Of a stretch of DNA of 64,000 nt, positions 53,336-61,988 are shown one piece after another; within the stretch, counting starts at the first letter, position 1, and every line of letters starts with the position of its first letter. The position numbers and the translations under genes are program-made. The notes below the pieces were generated by a model, which did not search any database, was not told the DNA's origin, and saw only the letters and a list, made by a program, of their open reading frames with translations. The stretch comes from Vitreoscilla massiliensis (lineage in GTDB: Bacteria; Pseudomonadota; Gammaproteobacteria; Burkholderiales; Neisseriaceae), in the NCBI RefSeq assembly GCF_001457815.1, contig NZ_LN898221.1, positions 62,001 through 126,000 of the forward strand. Direction: 5' to 3'.

Positions 53336-53360
53336 AACCACGCTGAGCGTGGTTTTTTTT
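53336..53360 (+). terminator. terminator of the oxygenase gene
   Basis: AACCACGC (53,336-53,343), loop TGA, GCGTGGTT (53,347-53,354), then T-run. It starts directly after the stop codon. Confidence 0.8.
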
Positions 53361-53435
53361 GGACTGTATTTTAAGCGAGGATAAATCATAGGTGTGGATG
53401 ACTGGCGTTTTTAATTTGTCGTTTGAAACAGATAA

Positions 53436-53465
53436 ATGCGGCCTGTAAAGGTTTACAGGCCGCAT
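53436..53465. terminator. inverted pair of uptake-like words (4)
   Basis: ATGCGGCCTGTAAA (53,436-53,449), loop GG, TTTACAGGCCGCAT (53,452-53,465). Two exact words in the intergenic region behind a separate terminator. Confidence 0.7.
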
Positions 53466-53607
53466 CTGCGGTTTAAAATCACATATCAGCACTTCATATT
53501 TGTTCGCAAGTTTCTAAACTTGCACCAGCGGGCAATAGCACAGCGGCCATATTCAAGTAGGTGCCACTAGGTTAAACTGCCTAAACACTTTTTTGGAGGA
53601 GTCACAC

Positions 53608-53826
53608 ATGATGCGCACCTTGTTCACCGCCATATTGGCCTTGAGTTTGAGTCTGTTTTCTTGGAGTACACTGGCGCAAGAAAAACCTTCTTGCGCCAGC
53701 AAAATTCAAAAAATGCGACTGAAGTTGGAACAAGCCAAAAAAGACAACAATCACTACCGCATTACTGGCTTGGAAAAAGCCATTGCCAAAACCACCGAGT
53801 ATTGCCGCAAAAACGGCAAATTGTGA
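53608..53826 (+). CDS. small periplasmic DUF1090-like protein
   Basis: 72 residues from ATG 53,608 with GGAGGAG upstream. Signal peptide MMRTLFTAILALSLSLFSWSTLAQ. The mature part KPSCASKIQKMRLKLEQAKKDNNHYRITGLEKAIAKTTEYC matches the DUF1090 (YqjC) pattern of one Cys near each end with a helical hairpin between, though it is shorter than E. coli YqjC. A 7-bp hairpin follows the stop (53,827-53,844). Confidence 0.65.
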   Translation: MMRTLFTAILALSLSLFSWSTLAQEKPSCASKIQKMRLKLEQAKKDNNHYRITGLEKAIAKTTEYCRKNGKL

Positions 53827-53870
53827 TGCCGCATTCCTGCGGCAATGTTTCACAGTCATGATGCAGAGGC

Positions 53871-53904
53871 AATAAAAAACGCTTAATCCTAAGATTAAGC
53901 GTTT
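53871..53904 (-). terminator. trxB terminator
   Basis: AAACGCTTAATC (53,877-53,888), loop CTAA, complement 53,893-53,904. On the minus strand it is followed by TTTTTTATT. A single uptake-like word (53,918) lies between it and the trxB stop. Confidence 0.75.
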
Positions 53905-53928
53905 GCTTGCTGTTTATGCGGCCTGTAA

Positions 53929-54882
53929 TTAATTCAAGCCATCCAAATAGCGTTCTGCATCCAAAGCCGCTTGGCAACCGCTGGCGGCGCTGGTAATGGC
54001 TTGACGGTAAGTGTGGTCTTTCACATCGCCTGCAGCCCACACGCCGGCGATATTGGTCAAACCCACGTTGTCGGCAGTGCCGCCTTGGGTTTTCAAATAA
54101 CCGGTTTCGTCCATGTCCAATTGGCCTTTGAAGATGTCGGTATTCGGTTTGTGACCGATGGCGATGAACACGCCAGCCACAGCCAAATCTTCGGTGCTGC
54201 CATCATTGAATTTCAAACGCGCGCCGTTCACGCCTTTGGCATCGCCCAAAATTTCATCCAAATTGGCATTCAATTTCAAGGTGATTTTGCCTTCTTCCAC
54301 ACGTTTCATCAATTTGTCTATCATGATTTTTTCAGCACGGAAGGTTTCGCGGCGGTGTATCAAAGTCACGTGCTCAGCGATGTTGGCCAAGTACAAGGCT
54401 TCTTCGACTGCGGTATTGCCGCCGCCGACGATGGCAACGTGTTGGTTTTTGTAGAAGAAACCATCGCAAGTGGCGCAAGCAGACACGCCTTTGCCGGCAA
54501 AGGTTTCTTCGCTAGGTATGCCCAAATACTTGGCAGAAGCGCCGGTACAAATGATCAAGGCATCACAAGTGTAAGTACCCATGTCACCGGTCAAGGTGAA
54601 CGGACGGTTTTGCAAATCCACTTGGTTGATTTGGTCGAAAATCATTTCGGTACCAAAGCGTTCTGCATGGGCTTGGAAGCGCACCATCAAGTCTGGGCCT
54701 TGCACACCCTCAGCATCTGCGGGCCAGTTGTCCACATCGGTCGTGGTCATCAATTGACCGCCTTGGGCAATACCGGTAATCAAAGTGGGCGCCAAATTGG
54801 CACGCGCCGCGTACACGGCAGCGGTGTAACCGGCTGGACCTGAACCCAAAATAATCAAACGGCTGTGTTTGCTATCAGACAT
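53929..54882 (-). CDS. trxB: thioredoxin-disulfide reductase
   Basis: 317 residues. FAD-binding GSGPAGYTAAVYAARA, redox centre C136-A-T-C139 in SACATCDG, NADPH-binding VAIVGGGNTAVEEALYLA and C-terminal GVWAAGDVKDHTYRQAITSAASGCQAALDAERYL. Keeps thioredoxin reduced. Monocistronic. Confidence 0.95.
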   Translation of the reverse strand: MSDSKHSRLIILGSGPAGYTAAVYAARANLAPTLITGIAQGGQLMTTTDVDNWPADAEGVQGPDLMVRFQAHAERFGTEMIFDQINQVDLQNRPFTLTGDMGTYTCDALIICTGASAKYLGIPSEETFAGKGVSACATCDGFFYKNQHVAIVGGGNTAVEEALYLANIAEHVTLIHRRETFRAEKIMIDKLMKRVEEGKITLKLNANLDEILGDAKGVNGARLKFNDGSTEDLAVAGVFIAIGHKPNTDIFKGQLDMDETGYLKTQGGTADNVGLTNIAGVWAAGDVKDHTYRQAITSAASGCQAALDAERYLDGLN

Positions 54883-54963
54883 TCCAAACTCCTTGGTAAT
54901 AAAGTAATGAATTGATTTTGGCTATTGTCGAAAAAAAAGCCCGTGCTGTCTAATTTATTAAAA

Positions 54964-55992
54964 TTATCTGGCAATAGTTACCGATGTCAGCAAAGTTTGT
55001 GCTGCATCATAGACACGGTCTGGCCACAGCTGGGTCAGACAATGTGTGTGGCCCAAAGGGCAGATGCGTTCAAAACAAGGACTGCAATCCAAATTCAGGC
55101 TTAAAATCTTGGCCTTGTCGCTCAAAGGCGGGGTGTGGTCGGGGCTGGAAGAACCAAACACACTGACCAAAGGCGTGCCCACGGCTGCGGCCACATGCAT
55201 CAAACCAGAATCATTGCACACCACCAAACCTGCAGTGGCAATCAAATCGATGGCTTGGTCAATTTGGGTTTTGCCACACAAATTGATGCACTGACCACCG
55301 CTTAATTGCTTGATTTCCTCGGCCACTTCGTGGTCTTTATTCGAGCCTATCAGCCAAATTTGTTTGCCATCTTGAATAAAACGCTTGGCCAAGGCGGCAT
55401 AGTGTTGGCTGGGCCAGCGCTTGGCAGGGCCGTATTCGGCACCAGGGCAAAACACCACTGCCGCTTGCTGGGTCAAGCCCAAAGCGGCCAAAGTCGCGTG
55501 TTGCTGCGCCACATCGATGTCCAAATGTGGATGGCTTACAGGCCGCTTTAAAGTTTCTGCCGGCGCTTGTGCCAGTTTGGCATAGCGCTCCACCATCAAA
55601 GGCAAGGCGACTTCATCCAATTCATGGATGTTGTTAAGCAAACCGCGGCGCGATTCGCCCAAAAAGCCGGTGCGGATTTTGATGCGGGCAAAAAACGGCA
55701 CCAATGCCGATTTGAGCGAGCCGGGCAACACCACCACCTCATCGTAATGGCGTTTGGCCAAAGCCCGACCTTCACGATAACGCAAACCCAGTTTCAGCAC
55801 GCCGTGTCCGAAGGGGTTGGTCAACACCTCATGCACTTCAGGCATGCGGCTGAACACCGCTTTGGACCAATTGGCCGCGTACACATCGATGGTGGTATCG
55901 GCCTGACGGTGTTTGAGGCGGTTGAGCAAAGGCTGTGTCATCACGCAATCGCCTATCCACGAAGGCGCGATGATGAGGATACGGTAAGCCAT
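54964..55992 (-). CDS. waaF: ADP-heptose:LPS heptosyltransferase II
   Basis: 342 residues. N-terminal IAPSWIGDCVMTQPLLNRLK, then VYAANWSKAVFSRMPEV, PGAEYGPAKRWPSQHYAALA, LVCNDSGLMHVAAAVGTPLVSVFGSSSPDHTPP are hallmarks of the WaaF branch. The central PxKRW and D-S-G-L-M-H-V-A segments bind ADP-heptose. Transfers the second heptose to the inner core. Translated 4 nt after the zinc-finger gene. Its donor sugar comes from hldA and hldD in this same window. Uptake-like word at 55,536. Confidence 0.9.
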   Translation of the reverse strand: MAYRILIIAPSWIGDCVMTQPLLNRLKHRQADTTIDVYAANWSKAVFSRMPEVHEVLTNPFGHGVLKLGLRYREGRALAKRHYDEVVVLPGSLKSALVPFFARIKIRTGFLGESRRGLLNNIHELDEVALPLMVERYAKLAQAPAETLKRPVSHPHLDIDVAQQHATLAALGLTQQAAVVFCPGAEYGPAKRWPSQHYAALAKRFIQDGKQIWLIGSNKDHEVAEEIKQLSGGQCINLCGKTQIDQAIDLIATAGLVVCNDSGLMHVAAAVGTPLVSVFGSSSPDHTPPLSDKAKILSLNLDCSPCFERICPLGHTHCLTQLWPDRVYDAAQTLLTSVTIAR

Positions 55993-55996
55993 GCGA

Positions 55997-56185
55997 TCAG
56001 TGGTGACCGCCAGCTTCGCCTTCTAAACGGTAAACCGTGCCGCAATAAGGGCAACGGATGGTGCTGTTAGATTGAATTGGCAAAAACACTTTAGGATGGT
56101 TGTTCCACAAAGCCACATCAGCAGTCGGGCAGTGCAAAGGCAAATCATGAGGGGTAATGGTGATGACTTTTTCGTTATTGCTCAT
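55997..56185 (-). CDS. zinc-finger domain protein (COG4391 type)
   Basis: 62 residues: ITPHDLPLHCPTADVALWNNHPKVFLPI, then STIRCPYCGTVYRLEG. One Cys in LHCP and a CPYC pair form a small zinc site. Such short proteins commonly sit beside LPS or ilvE genes, here upstream of waaF in the same transcript. The function is not known; a NADH dehydrogenase-like accessory has been suggested for relatives. HH at the C-terminus may add a ligand. Confidence 0.8.
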   Translation of the reverse strand: MSNNEKVITITPHDLPLHCPTADVALWNNHPKVFLPIQSNSTIRCPYCGTVYRLEGEAGGHH

Positions 56186-56358
56186 AAAAGGTGTTTCCTG
56201 TTTTTAGGTTTTCATTACATACACCCACTTGGGGTGGTAGTTCACACAGTCGGATGCTAATCACACACGCCCGACTGTGTTGGGGATACTGAGGGTAAAA
56301 CGGCATCGTTGGCGATGCTTACAGGCCGCTATTTTACTGCGATACGGCCATTTTGGCA

Positions 56359-57288
56359 TCAAGCCTGATTGATGTATGTTAACCAATGTTGGTATTGCGG
56401 GTTTTTGCCCTGTACCACATCAAAATATGCCTGTTGCAATACGGTGGTGATGTCACCGCGTTTGCCACTGCCTATGCTGCGACCATCAACTTCGCGTATC
56501 GGCGTGACTTCGGCAGCCGTGCCAGTGAAAAACAATTCATCGGCGGTGTACAACTCATCGCGGGTAATGCGTTTTTCAATCACCTTATAGCCCAAGTCTT
56601 GTGCCAAGGTGATGATGGTGGCGCGGGTAATGCCGGCCAAGGCCACGCTCAAGTCGGGAGTATAAAGCACGCCGTCGCGCACCACGAAAATGTTTTCACC
56701 CGAGCCTTCGGCCACATAGCCGTCGGTGTCCAATAAGATTGCTTCATCGTAGCCATCGTTCAAGGCTTCTTGGTTGGCCATGATGGAATTCATGTAATTG
56801 CCATTGGCCTTGGCTTTGACCATGATCACATTGACATGGTGGCGCGCAAACGAGGAGATTTTCACGCGTATGCCTTGCGCCATGCCTTCTTCACCCAAAT
56901 ACGCACCCCAAGGCCAAGCAGCGACGATGACATTCACATCGTCTTTGGCAGGCGACACACCCAATTTTTTCGAGCCATAAAACGCCATCGGGCGGAAATA
57001 ACACGATTGCAATTGGTTTTGCTTGACCACCTCAATATGCGCTTGGTTGATTTGTTCGGCCGTATACGGCAAAGCAATGCCAACGATTTTGGCCGAGTTG
57101 AACAAGCGCTTGGTGTGGTCGTGCAAACGGAAAATGGCAGGGCCTTGTGCAGTTTCATACGCCCGCACGCCTTCAAACACGCCCATGCCGTAATGCAAAG
57201 TATGGGTCAAAACATGGGTGGTGGCAGCGCGCCATTCCACCATTTCATTGTTGTACCAAATACTGCCATCGCGTTCGGCCATGCTCAT
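56359..57288 (-). CDS. ilvE: branched-chain amino acid aminotransferase
   Basis: 309 residues. Class IV PLP fold: IWYNNEMVEWRAATTHVLTHTLHYGMGVFEGVRAY, FRPMAFYGSKKLGV, Lys in MVKAKANGNYMNSI (Schiff-base), EAILLDTDGYVAEGSGENIFVV and ADELFFTGTAAEVTPIREVDG. Final step in Val, Leu and Ile synthesis and the start of their breakdown. An uptake-like word (56,319) lies behind it. Confidence 0.94.
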   Translation of the reverse strand: MSMAERDGSIWYNNEMVEWRAATTHVLTHTLHYGMGVFEGVRAYETAQGPAIFRLHDHTKRLFNSAKIVGIALPYTAEQINQAHIEVVKQNQLQSCYFRPMAFYGSKKLGVSPAKDDVNVIVAAWPWGAYLGEEGMAQGIRVKISSFARHHVNVIMVKAKANGNYMNSIMANQEALNDGYDEAILLDTDGYVAEGSGENIFVVRDGVLYTPDLSVALAGITRATIITLAQDLGYKVIEKRITRDELYTADELFFTGTAAEVTPIREVDGRSIGSGKRGDITTVLQQAYFDVVQGKNPQYQHWLTYINQA

Positions 57289-57508
57289 ACTCGTTACTCC
57301 TCAATTCTCATAATATTGTGTTTTTATTGCGGGCAAAGACCATACCCAGCGCGCCATTATACATGCAGGCAGCGCGCAAGACAGGGCAGAGCGCATGCGC
57401 GTGTATTTTAGGGCATAATCCGGCGCACTCAAAGCGTTTGGTGATACCTTAAACCATGAAAATCGTATAAACTGCAGGGCAAATTGCATACAAAAAAGGA
57501 TTAGACGC

Positions 57509-57856
57509 ATGATGAAGTGGCTATCTATCGTCATTATGTTCATCGTATTCATTGCCTTATTGGCAGTGACTTTGGGCAATACCCACAGCGTGGACTTTAA
57601 TTTGATTGGCTTTCCTACCACCAAATGGCCTTTGGTTGCGTATTTGTGGATCGCCTTTGTGCTGGGCGCTGTTGTCGGGGTGTTGTCCATGTTTGGTCGC
57701 TTATTGCGTTTGCGCAATGAGGCCGCCCGCTTGCAAAAAGAAGTCAAAAAATTGCGTTTGCACAACGACGATTTGAGCAAACAACTGTCGGCTTACCCAC
57801 AACCTGCTGCTAACACCCTCAGCACCGCTGATGTGATTGTTCCAGTTCAACCGTAA
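57509..57856 (+). CDS. lapA: LapA-domain membrane protein
   Basis: 115 residues. Two membrane helices (WLSIVIMFIVFIALLAVTLG; LVAYLWIAFVLGAVVGVLSMFG) separated by the short VDFNLIGFPTTKW turn typical of LapA (DUF1049), then a cytoplasmic coiled coil (RNEAARLQKEVKKLRLHNDDL). LapA acts with LapB to set LpxC level and thereby LPS amount. lapB follows 16 nt later. Confidence 0.85.
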   Translation: MMKWLSIVIMFIVFIALLAVTLGNTHSVDFNLIGFPTTKWPLVAYLWIAFVLGAVVGVLSMFGRLLRLRNEAARLQKEVKKLRLHNDDLSKQLSAYPQPAANTLSTADVIVPVQP

Positions 57857-57872
57857 CGAACGGAAGCCGTAG

Positions 57873-59051
57873 ATGGATACAGTAGTGTGGTGGTGGATCA
57901 TACCGGTGTGTTTCTTGCCGGTATTTTTTGCCATGGGTTGGTTCGCTGCCCGCGTGGACATGCGTGCCGTGTTGAAACAGGCCAAAACCGTGCCCACAGA
58001 TTTTTACGCCGGCGTCGATGCCTTGGTGGACAAAAATACCGATGTGGCGGTGCGCGCGTTTGGTGATGTGCTGGCCAAACAAGAAGACACACCCGATGCG
58101 TATGAATTGGCCGTGAGCATGGGCAAGTTGTACCGCAACCGCGGTGAAAACGACAAAGCGATTGCTTTACACCAAAAATTGCTCGATTCGCCTGACATCA
58201 TCGGCGAAAAGCGCCAACGGGTGTTGTACGAATTGGGGCAAGATTTTCAAAATGCCGGCTTGGTTGACCGCGCTGAGCAAATTTTCCAAGGTTTAAAAGA
58301 AGGCAATGCCGGCAAGTTGGCGCGCGAAGTCTTGCTCAATATTTACCAACAAGACCGCGACTGGGAAAAAGCAATTGAAATTGCGCAAGAGCTGAGCCAC
58401 GATGCGCAGACTTACCAATTTGAGATTGCGCAGTTTTATTGCGAATTGGCACAAACCTCCTTGTTCCGTAGCCAATTTGCCGCCGCCCAAGATTACATTG
58501 CGCTGGCCTTGGGCTATAACCGCAAATGCACGCGCGCAAATATGTTGCGTGGCGATGTGGCGATGGCCGAACAGCGCTACCAAGATGCGATAGACGCTTA
58601 TGCAGCCATAGAGCAGCAAAACCATGTGTATTTGAGCATGGTCGGTGAAAAACTGTTTGATGCTTACCAAGCCTTAGACCAAGCCGAGCAAGGCCTGAAT
58701 GTGTTGATTGGCTACATCCGCACCTTCCCGCAATTGGACTTAATCGACGTTATCTACGAAAAAGCCTTGGTCTTGCGCGGCGAAGAGGCGGCAGCCGCAT
58801 TGACGGCCGAATTGGTGCGCATCCAACCCGATTTGCGCGGTGCTTACCGTTTGTTGGGCATGCAATTGTCGAATTTAGACCCCACTTGGCGCGCCGATGC
58901 CGACATGATGCGCGGTATTGTTGGCCGTTATGCCCGCAAAGCCTTGATGTACCGTTGCCGCCATTGCCATTTTAAATCGCAAGTGTTTTTCTGGCATTGC
59001 CCCGCTTGTAATAAGTGGGAAACCTTTACCCCGAATAAAATTGAAGTTTGA
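57873..59051 (+). CDS. lapB: lipopolysaccharide assembly protein LapB (YciM)
   Basis: 392 residues. N-terminal membrane anchor (VVWWWIIPVCFLPVFFAMGWFAARVD). Then TPR-like helical repeats (for example VSMGKLYRNRGENDKAIALHQKLLDSP; GLVDRAEQIFQGL; AQDYIALALGYNRKC). C-terminal rubredoxin-type zinc site CRHCHF with CPACNKW. LapB directs FtsH to degrade LpxC. pyrF begins 2 nt after the stop. Confidence 0.92.
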   Translation: MDTVVWWWIIPVCFLPVFFAMGWFAARVDMRAVLKQAKTVPTDFYAGVDALVDKNTDVAVRAFGDVLAKQEDTPDAYELAVSMGKLYRNRGENDKAIALHQKLLDSPDIIGEKRQRVLYELGQDFQNAGLVDRAEQIFQGLKEGNAGKLAREVLLNIYQQDRDWEKAIEIAQELSHDAQTYQFEIAQFYCELAQTSLFRSQFAAAQDYIALALGYNRKCTRANMLRGDVAMAEQRYQDAIDAYAAIEQQNHVYLSMVGEKLFDAYQALDQAEQGLNVLIGYIRTFPQLDLIDVIYEKALVLRGEEAAAALTAELVRIQPDLRGAYRLLGMQLSNLDPTWRADADMMRGIVGRYARKALMYRCRHCHFKSQVFFWHCPACNKWETFTPNKIEV

Positions 59052-59053
59052 AC

Positions 59054-59806
59054 ATGAATCCATTGATTTTACCTGAACACAGCTCTGCCCACCCAACACC
59101 TGTCATCGTCGCTTTGGATTTTGACAATGCCGAAGCCACGCTGCAATTTGTGCGCCAATTGAACCCTGAACAATGCCAAGTGAAAATTGGCAAGGAATTG
59201 TTCACCGCTACAGGCCGCTCTTTGGCCGAAAGCCTGATACACCAAGGCTTTAAATTGTTTTTGGATTTGAAATACCACGACATTCCCAATACTGTGGCAT
59301 CGGCCTGTAAAGTGGCTGCCGACATGGGCGTGTGGATGGTGGACATGCATGCCTCAGGTGGCCGTCGCATGATGGAAGCGGCAGTAGAAGCCGTGGCTGG
59401 CTATGCGCACAAACCTTTGCTCATCGGTGTGACCGTGCTCACCAGCATGGATGAAGCCGATGCGCGCGAAGTGGGCATAGTCAAACCCATCGCCGAGCAA
59501 GTGGTCGATTTGGCGACTTTGGCCAAAAGCTCAGGCTTGGACGGCGTGGTGTGTTCGGCGATGGAAGCCGCGCCTTTGCGCGCCGCTTTGGGACAAGAAT
59601 TTTTGTTGGTGACCCCAGGCATCCGTTTGCCTAACGCACAAAACAACGACGACCAACGCCGCATCATGACGCCGCAAGACGCGTTAACAGCTGGCTCGAG
59701 CTATTTGGTGATGGGTCGCCCTGTGACCCAAGCCGCCGACCCAGTGGCGGTGATACGCGATGTCAATGCAGTGGCAGCGCAATTGCAAGGCACAAGCGGC
59801 CTGTAA
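59054..59806 (+). CDS. pyrF: orotidine 5'-phosphate decarboxylase
   Basis: 250 residues from ATG 59,054; a TTG at 59,048 overlaps lapB. VIVALDFDNAEATLQFV, KIGKELFTATG, LFLDLKYHDIPNTVA with the active-site D-x-K-x-x-D, TVLTSMDEADA and VTPGIRLPNAQ; YLVMGRPVTQAADP closes the barrel. It makes UMP. The last five codons contain an exact uptake-like word (59,796-59,806), and its TAA is the stop codon. Confidence 0.94.
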   Translation: MNPLILPEHSSAHPTPVIVALDFDNAEATLQFVRQLNPEQCQVKIGKELFTATGRSLAESLIHQGFKLFLDLKYHDIPNTVASACKVAADMGVWMVDMHASGGRRMMEAAVEAVAGYAHKPLLIGVTVLTSMDEADAREVGIVKPIAEQVVDLATLAKSSGLDGVVCSAMEAAPLRAALGQEFLLVTPGIRLPNAQNNDDQRRIMTPQDALTAGSSYLVMGRPVTQAADPVAVIRDVNAVAAQLQGTSGL

Positions 59807-59828
59807 GCCATTGATAAGAAGGACGACG

Positions 59829-60791
59829 ATGAAATTACTGCAACAATTGTCCATGCCGGCTGCAGACTTGAGTCAGCGTTTTGCGGCGGCCAAAGTGTTG
59901 GTGGTTGGTGATGTGATGCTAGACCGCTATTGGTTTGGCGATACCCACCGCATTTCGCCTGAAGCGCCGGTGCCGGTGGCGAAAATTGAAAAAATAGACC
60001 AACGTGCCGGTGGCGCTGCCAATGTGGCGCGCAACATTGCCTGTTTGGGCGGCCAAGCCAGTTTGTTGTCGATTACCGGCGACGATGAGGCGGCCGATGC
60101 GCTGCAAGGCTTGATGAATGATTGCGGCGTGGTGTCACATTTAATCCGCGATGCCAACATTGCCACCACCATTAAATTGCGTGTGGTGGCGCGCAATCAG
60201 CAATTGATCCGCTTGGATTTTGAAGACGAGCCAACCGACAGCGTTCTGCACGACAAATTGCAACAGTATCGCCGCTTATTGAACGATTTTGATGTGGTGG
60301 TTTTGAGCGATTACGGTAAAGGCGGTTTGGCGCATGTGCGCGACATGATTTTGGCGGCGCGCGAATTGAACAAGCCAGTGCTCGTTGACCCTAAGGGTTC
60401 GGACTACATGAAATACGAATCGGCCAGCTTGATTACGCCTAACCGTGCCGAACTCAAACAAGTGATTGGCGAGTGGAAAAACGAGGCCGAATTGGAAGAA
60501 AAAGCGCAGCGCTTGCGTGAAAAACTCGAGCTCGATGGCTTGCTGCTTACCCGTTCGGAAGAAGGCATGACGCTGTTTCGCCATGACAACATCGAAACCC
60601 AAGGCACGCGTGCACAAGAGGTGTTTGATGTGTCAGGCGCGGGCGATACCGTCATTGCCAGCATGGCGCTGAGCTTGGCCGCCGGACTCAATCACAGCCA
60701 AGCCATGCACATTGCCAATGCCGCCGCCGGTGTGGTGGTGGCAAAACTGGGCACCGCCGTGTGTACCCAACAAGAATTGTTTAACGCTTGA
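59829..60791 (+). CDS. hldA: D-glycero-beta-D-manno-heptose-7-phosphate kinase
   Basis: 320 residues from ATG 59,829 with AAGGA upstream. PfkB-type kinase: VLVVGDVMLDRYWFGDTHRISPEAPVPVAKI, RAGGAANVARNIACLG and the anion-hole/base motif DVSGAGDTVIASMAL. The second (adenylyltransferase) domain found in fused HldE is absent, so a separate hldC must exist. First kinase step to ADP-heptose. hldD follows at 36 nt. Confidence 0.88.
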   Translation: MKLLQQLSMPAADLSQRFAAAKVLVVGDVMLDRYWFGDTHRISPEAPVPVAKIEKIDQRAGGAANVARNIACLGGQASLLSITGDDEAADALQGLMNDCGVVSHLIRDANIATTIKLRVVARNQQLIRLDFEDEPTDSVLHDKLQQYRRLLNDFDVVVLSDYGKGGLAHVRDMILAARELNKPVLVDPKGSDYMKYESASLITPNRAELKQVIGEWKNEAELEEKAQRLREKLELDGLLLTRSEEGMTLFRHDNIETQGTRAQEVFDVSGAGDTVIASMALSLAAGLNHSQAMHIANAAAGVVVAKLGTAVCTQQELFNA

Positions 60792-60826
60792 AACCGACGT
60801 TTTCAAGCGGTGTGAAAGGATAAACC

Positions 60827-61834
60827 ATGACCATCATCGTCACTGGCGCTGCCGGCTTTATCGGCAGCAATTTGGTATTGGCACTGAATAAATTGGGCCG
60901 TACCGACATCGTTGCCGTCGACAACTTAAGCCGCGGCGACAAATTCCGCAATATGGTCGATGCCGAATTGGTTCATTACATGGACAAATTGGAATTCATC
61001 GACTTGGTGCGCAGCCACAAGCTGCCATTCAATGACATCAATGCGGTATTCCACCAAGGCGCGTGTTCCGACACCATGAACCACGACGGCCTCTACATGA
61101 TGGACAACAATTACCAATACACTTTGGATTTGTTTGACTGGTGCCAAGACAAAGGCATTCCGTTTATTTATGCCTCCAGCGCCGCCGTGTACGGCAAGGG
61201 CGAGGTCTTCCGTGAAGAACGCGAATTGGAAGGGCCATTGAATGTGTATGGCTATTCCAAATTCTTGTTCGACCAAGTGTTGCGCCAGCGCATGCAAAGC
61301 GGTTTGCGCGCACAAGTGGCCGGTTTCCGCTACTTCAATGTGTATGGCATCCACGAACAACACAAAGGCCGCATGGCGTCGGTGCCGTTCCACCATTTCA
61401 ACCAATACCATGAACGTGGCTTTGTGGAATTGTTTGGTGCATACAATGGCTATGGCAATGGCGAACAACGCCGCGACTTTGTCAGCGTGGAAAACGTGGT
61501 GGAAGTGTTGTTGCACTTCTTTGAGCATCCTGAAAAATCAGGCATCTTTAATTTGGGCACTGGCCGCAGCCAAACCTACAATGAATTGGCCGCCGCTACC
61601 GTCAACGCCTGTCGCGTCAGCGAAGGCAAAGAAGCCTTGTCTTTGGCCGAATTGGTAAAACAAGAATTGATACGCTATATCCCATTCCCAGACAGCTTAA
61701 AAGGCAAATACCAAAGCTTTACCGAGGCCGACATCAGCCGCTTGCGCGAAGCCGGTTACCAAGGTGAGTTTTACAATGTCGAACAAGGCGTGGCGCGCTA
61801 TGTGCACGGCTTAATCCAACAAGCACAAGCATGA
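60827..61834 (+). CDS. hldD: ADP-glyceromanno-heptose 6-epimerase
   Basis: 335 residues. Rossmann GAAGFIGSNLVLALNKLG, VDNLSRGDKFRNM, HQGACSDTM, YASSAAVYGKG, then NVYGYSKFLFDQ with Tyr-x-x-x-Lys, FRYFNVYGIHEQHKGRMASVPFHH and QRRDFVSVENVVEVLL. It makes ADP-L-glycero-D-manno-heptose, the donor for WaaF encoded at 54,964. Ends at an inverted word pair. Confidence 0.95.
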   Translation: MTIIVTGAAGFIGSNLVLALNKLGRTDIVAVDNLSRGDKFRNMVDAELVHYMDKLEFIDLVRSHKLPFNDINAVFHQGACSDTMNHDGLYMMDNNYQYTLDLFDWCQDKGIPFIYASSAAVYGKGEVFREERELEGPLNVYGYSKFLFDQVLRQRMQSGLRAQVAGFRYFNVYGIHEQHKGRMASVPFHHFNQYHERGFVELFGAYNGYGNGEQRRDFVSVENVVEVLLHFFEHPEKSGIFNLGTGRSQTYNELAAATVNACRVSEGKEALSLAELVKQELIRYIPFPDSLKGKYQSFTEADISRLREAGYQGEFYNVEQGVARYVHGLIQQAQA

Positions 61835-61844
61835 TTTAGCTTAA

Positions 61845-61878
61845 AAAAGCGGCCTGTAACCCTTTACAGGCCGCTTTT
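61845..61878 (+). terminator. inverted pair of uptake-like words (5), hldD terminator
   Basis: AAAAGCGGCCTGTAA (61,845-61,859), loop CCCT, TTACAGGCCGCTTTT (61,864-61,878). Confidence 0.8.
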
Positions 61879-61988
61879 CTATGGTTTAATAGCCTGAATC
61901 ACATATTTTTATATAACTCGGTAATGTTTGTCACATTGACAAAGCCATTGCCGCTATCGGAAACCAGACTCAACAGAAAGGCCGCAAC

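Noticed and set aside
53971..54843. 290-codon ORF opposite trxB
   Set aside because: Complement of a well-supported thioredoxin reductase; the product is a typical antisense shadow rich in His, Phe and Gly.
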